From the NCBI GenBank assembly GCA_030150795.1, contig JASLFF010000229.1:1-7544 (forward strand): a stretch of DNA of 7,544 nt, written 5' to 3'. The first letter of the stretch is position 1. The number at the start of each line of letters is the position of its first letter. A program made the translations under genes and the position numbers. Below are positions 4,959-7,544 of this stretch, piece after piece. Under the pieces are notes generated by a model that was not told where the DNA came from, did no database searches, and saw only the letters and a program-made list of their open reading frames with translations. This DNA comes from Terriglobales bacterium. GTDB taxonomy: Bacteria; Acidobacteriota; Terriglobia; Terriglobales; Gp1-AA117.

Positions 4959-5864
4959 ATGCGCATCAGAAGCAGCGCCAAGACAATCGCATTTTTCATC
5001 ACACTGGGCTCATGCCTGGTGGGACTGGCCATATATCTCAACATCGTATGGCTGGTGCATAATTGGCGCAATGTGGTGCCAATGGTGCTGGGCATCATCT
5101 TCTTCAGCCTGATTATTGCCGGCCTGGTGCTCTACACGATCTTTCTTGTCCGTGAAATACGCCGCAGCGAGCAACAGGATAGCTTCCTGAACGCCGTCAC
5201 TCACGAATTGAAAACGCCCATCACCTCCATCCGTCTTTATCTGCAAACTCTAGAGCGCCGGACTCTGACCGAAGATCAGCGACGCGATTTTTACCGGCTT
5301 ATGTTGGATGATGCTGACCGTTTGATGGGAACTGTGGACCAGGTCCTGCGGGCGGGTGAGATCCGCCAGCGCCGTTCGCGCGATCGCTGGAAGGACGTAA
5401 ACTTCACGGCCATCGTGGAAGAAAGCCTGGAACTTGCGCGCCTTCGCCACCATCTCGCTGCGGAGATGTTGCGCTTTGGTGAAGCCCCGCCTGAGCCAAT
5501 CACGTTGCTCGGCAATCCTGAAGAGTTGCGGACAGCGGTGGGCAATTTGATTGAGAATGCGGTGAAATATTCCGGCCAGCATCCTTCCATCAGCGTAGAC
5601 GTGACAACACCAAATATTGACACGGTGGTCCTGCGCATTCGAGACAAGGGGGTGGGCATACCGCGCCGCGAACTCAAGCGCATTTTCAAGCGTTTCTATC
5701 GCGTACATAGCCACGCCACAGGTCCGGTAAAAGGGACAGGGCTGGGACTGTTCATTGTTCGTTCCATTGCACGCCGCCATGGCGGTGAAGCATTTGCTGA
5801 AAGCGAGGGCGAGGGCCGTGGCAGCACGTTCACGCTCCGCCTGCCGAGGGTCTATCACGTATGA
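4959..5864 (+). CDS. Two-TM sensor histidine kinase
   Basis: This compact 301-residue kinase has two membrane segments (about 9-33 and 40-64) with almost no periplasmic loop and no HAMP or PAS domain, so it probably senses through the membrane segments or a partner protein. The catalytic core is complete: the H box with phospho-acceptor His82 (T-H-E-L-K-T-P), the N box N196-L-I-E-N200, the G1 box D229-K-G-V-G, the F box F-K-R-F-Y-R (243-248) and the G2 box G-T-G-L-G-L (259-264). It should autophosphorylate on His82 and pass phosphate to the regulator encoded next, whose ATG overlaps its TGA. There is no Shine-Dalgarno sequence before its own ATG; a TTTACAAT stretch 14 bases upstream might act as a -10 for a short-leader transcript. 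The signal sensed is unknown; neighbouring rhomboid protease makes a membrane-stress role conceivable. Confidence 0.93.
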   Translation: MRIRSSAKTIAFFITLGSCLVGLAIYLNIVWLVHNWRNVVPMVLGIIFFSLIIAGLVLYTIFLVREIRRSEQQDSFLNAVTHELKTPITSIRLYLQTLERRTLTEDQRRDFYRLMLDDADRLMGTVDQVLRAGEIRQRRSRDRWKDVNFTAIVEESLELARLRHHLAAEMLRFGEAPPEPITLLGNPEELRTAVGNLIENAVKYSGQHPSISVDVTTPNIDTVVLRIRDKGVGIPRRELKRIFKRFYRVHSHATGPVKGTGLGLFIVRSIARRHGGEAFAESEGEGRGSTFTLRLPRVYHV

Positions 5865-6586
5865 GCCGCATCCTCGTAGTGGAAGATGAATCACACATTG
5901 CCGAAGGACTGCGCTTCAATCTGGAGGCGGAAGGTCATTCCGTGGAGATTGCCGGAGATGGTGAGGATGCGCTGGACCGCATGCTGGTAAAGAACCAGGC
6001 TTTTGATCTGGTGCTGCTGGACGTGATGTTGCCCGGCAAGGATGGATTCTCTGTTGCCCACGAGCTGCGCCAACGGCAAAACTTTGCTCCGATTATGATG
6101 CTGACGGCGCGCGGCCGTCCGGAAGACGTATTGAAAGGCTTTGAATCCGGCGCTGACGATTATTTGCCGAAGCCTTTTAATCTGGACATTCTTGTGGCGC
6201 GTGTCGGCGGGCTGCTGCGGCGGAAGAACTGGCTGCAAACAGCAAGCGAATCGACGCCGCAAGCGACCGCGGACGAATTTACCTTTGCGGGTAAGACGGT
6301 CGACTTCCAGAAGCTGCAATTGCGCAATGGCAAACAGGTTTTCCAGCTCACGCTGATGGAAACAGATCTGCTCCGCTATCTCATCCGCAACGCTGGCCGT
6401 CCGGTGGCGCGAAGGGAAATTCTGGAGCAGGTTTGGAACCTGAAAGAAGATACCGACACTCGCGCGATTGATAACTTTATCGTGCGTCTGCGCCGCTACA
6501 TTGAAACTGATCCAACCAAACCGAAGCACCTGATTACCGTCCGCGGACTTGGTTACCAATTCGTCGCTCAGCCCGAAAAACACTAG
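5861..6586 (+). CDS. OmpR-family response regulator
   Basis: This 241-residue protein has a receiver domain (1-120) and a winged-helix DNA-binding domain (about 139-236). The receiver has the acidic pair E8/D9, phospho-acceptor Asp54 (L-L-D-V-M-L-P-G), Thr82 and Lys104 (P-K-P-F). The output domain shows the OmpR/PhoB recognition helix region R-A-I-D-N-F-I-V-R-L-R-R and the final hairpin V-R-G-L-G-Y-Q-F. All residues needed for phosphorylation are present. The ATG overlaps the kinase stop codon as ATGA, which indicates translational coupling and makes the two proteins cognate partners. Target genes are not evident in the window. The exported-protein gene begins 97 bases downstream and could be a neighbour by chance or a target. 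Confidence 0.96.
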   Translation: MSRILVVEDESHIAEGLRFNLEAEGHSVEIAGDGEDALDRMLVKNQAFDLVLLDVMLPGKDGFSVAHELRQRQNFAPIMMLTARGRPEDVLKGFESGADDYLPKPFNLDILVARVGGLLRRKNWLQTASESTPQATADEFTFAGKTVDFQKLQLRNGKQVFQLTLMETDLLRYLIRNAGRPVARREILEQVWNLKEDTDTRAIDNFIVRLRRYIETDPTKPKHLITVRGLGYQFVAQPEKH

Positions 6587-6683
6587 ATTCGCACCTTCAT
6601 ATGCATTTTCTGCATCTATCCTTATAAAGCCAACCTCAATCTGGTTGCGACTGAGATATTGGTTTTTCGGCCCAGGAGTGCAC

Positions 6684-7544
6684 GTGACCCAGCGAGTCGG
6701 ATTTGCCCCTTTAGTTCTAATCACCCTGTTCATTTCCGTTTGCGCATTTTCCCAGAGCTTGCCCGACATCGGGACCGTGAAAGATTTGCCCGCGACTGAA
6801 TCGCCTTCACCAAAATATCAACGGCTGGCGCCACTCTCCATCAATGCGCAAGGTGTTGGCGGCCGCGCCGCCACGATTCAGCAAGGGACGTTCGGCCTGC
6901 CATTTAGCCGTGCAAATGTTATTTCGGTCCCGAATTTTGAAGTGTCATTCATCAGCCGAGGCAAAACCTGGCACCTGACCATGATGGGCTCAGACCCAGT
7001 CGATGGAGCAACGACTACCGTCCCCACACACATCGTTGCCATTTCACTCAGGCTGCAAGACGCAAATCTTGTTACCTTCACGAATGTTTCAGTTGCACCG
7101 TTCATAACACCCACTCTGAATTCGCCCAATTTTCAGGCCGCCAGTTACTCCACAGGCGCCGGCATCCAGTTTGGCGACGCCGTGCAGCGCGCCGAATTCT
7201 TCCACAAGATGAAAGCCGGGTGGCATACGAACCTGCATCCGGCCACCGTCATCCACAGCGTTACCATCACCGTGCCGCGCTTCACCACCGTGAATGTGAA
7301 CGGCTTCAGCACGCAGGTGCAGACCTATTTCTCCGAAAAAGCCAGCGACGGGCATACGGCAGTTTTTCTTCTGGATCAGTTTTTCAATCAGCAGATTTTC
7401 AACATCGTAACGAATGAAATAAAAGCCGGGCGCTTCAGCACGAATGCGCTGAACATCGCGCTTTTCCCCAATACCTTCCTGTTCTCTCTGAATGCACAAG
7501 GCGGTGTGGGAGCCTGCTGCACCCTGGGGTTCCACACGTTCTTT
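6684..7544 (+). CDS. Exported protein of unknown function (5' part, runs out of window)
   Basis: The frame is open for 287 codons and has no stop before the window end. It starts with GTG at 6684, preceded by AGGAG five bases upstream; an in-frame GTG at 6678 overlaps that site and is less likely. The first 24 residues form a signal peptide (M-T-Q-R start, hydrophobic L-V-L-I-T-L-F-I-S-V core, A-F-S before Q-S), so the product is exported. The rest is rich in Thr, Val, Asn and Phe with alternating hydrophobic stretches, suggesting beta structure. Near the window end is a G-A-C-C-T-L-G-F-H motif. I do not recognise the family with certainty. It could be a secreted enzyme or adhesin-like protein whose diagnostic part lies beyond the edge. 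Frame, codon use and ribosome site make it a real gene; the function remains open. Confidence 0.85.
   Translation, partial: MTQRVGFAPLVLITLFISVCAFSQSLPDIGTVKDLPATESPSPKYQRLAPLSINAQGVGGRAATIQQGTFGLPFSRANVISVPNFEVSFISRGKTWHLTMMGSDPVDGATTTVPTHIVAISLRLQDANLVTFTNVSVAPFITPTLNSPNFQAASYSTGAGIQFGDAVQRAEFFHKMKAGWHTNLHPATVIHSVTITVPRFTTVNVNGFSTQVQTYFSEKASDGHTAVFLLDQFFNQQIFNIVTNEIKAGRFSTNALNIALFPNTFLFSLNAQGGVGACCTLGFHTFF

Noticed and set aside
5250..5894. Minus-strand open frame of 214 codons
   Set aside because: It is antisense to the histidine kinase catalytic core; there is no motif and no ribosome site support.
6611..6632. ATGCA-loop-TGCAT hairpin after the response regulator as a terminator
   Set aside because: The stem has only five AT-rich pairs and no T run follows.
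5891..6769. Minus-strand open frame of 292 codons
   Set aside because: It lies antisense to the complete response regulator gene, all of whose key residues are present; the long frame is a by-product of GC-biased codons.

Overview
The window looks like chromosomal DNA from a mesophilic, moderately GC-rich Gram-negative bacterium. The style of the secreted proteins, the Shine-Dalgarno use and the gene mix suggest an Acidobacteriota (Terriglobia-type) genome. That assignment is an inference from appearance; there is no rRNA or marker gene here to prove it.

Left third (1-1979, all minus strand): an operon-like cluster read leftwards. It begins with a membrane-anchored TlpA-type thioredoxin-fold protein with a CPFC motif (1401-1979). 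Behind it lie six consecutive copies of a small secreted peptide gene, one cut by the window edge. The peptides share a 25-26 residue signal sequence ending in G-T-V-S-A or a close variant, usually followed by R-Q-L. Four copies carry a mature domain with exactly six cysteines spaced C-x3-C-x5-C-x3/4-C-x-C-x9/10-C. This order and spacing resemble the inhibitor-cystine-knot (knottin) layout of plant cyclotides and squash trypsin inhibitors. One copy is reduced to a signal peptide with a six-residue tail. Another has the position of its start codon changed to ACG. A thioredoxin-fold protein heading a run of disulfide-rich secreted peptides is the most unusual content of the window, and I do not recognise it as a described system.

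Middle (1980-3521): a 427-base intergenic region with a perfect 14-base palindrome separates the peptide operon from a divergent membrane fatty acyl desaturase (2407-3303), which is followed by a good stem-loop terminator.

Right (3522-6586): a plus-strand run of three genes. These are an intact rhomboid intramembrane serine protease with extra N-terminal membrane segments and a C-terminal TPR region, a compact two-TM sensor histidine kinase 27 bases later, and an OmpR-type response regulator whose start overlaps the kinase stop (ATGA). The close spacing suggests that intramembrane proteolysis or protein quality control may be linked to this two-component system, which is an inference.

Right edge (6684-7544): the 5' part of an exported protein of unknown function that runs out of the window.
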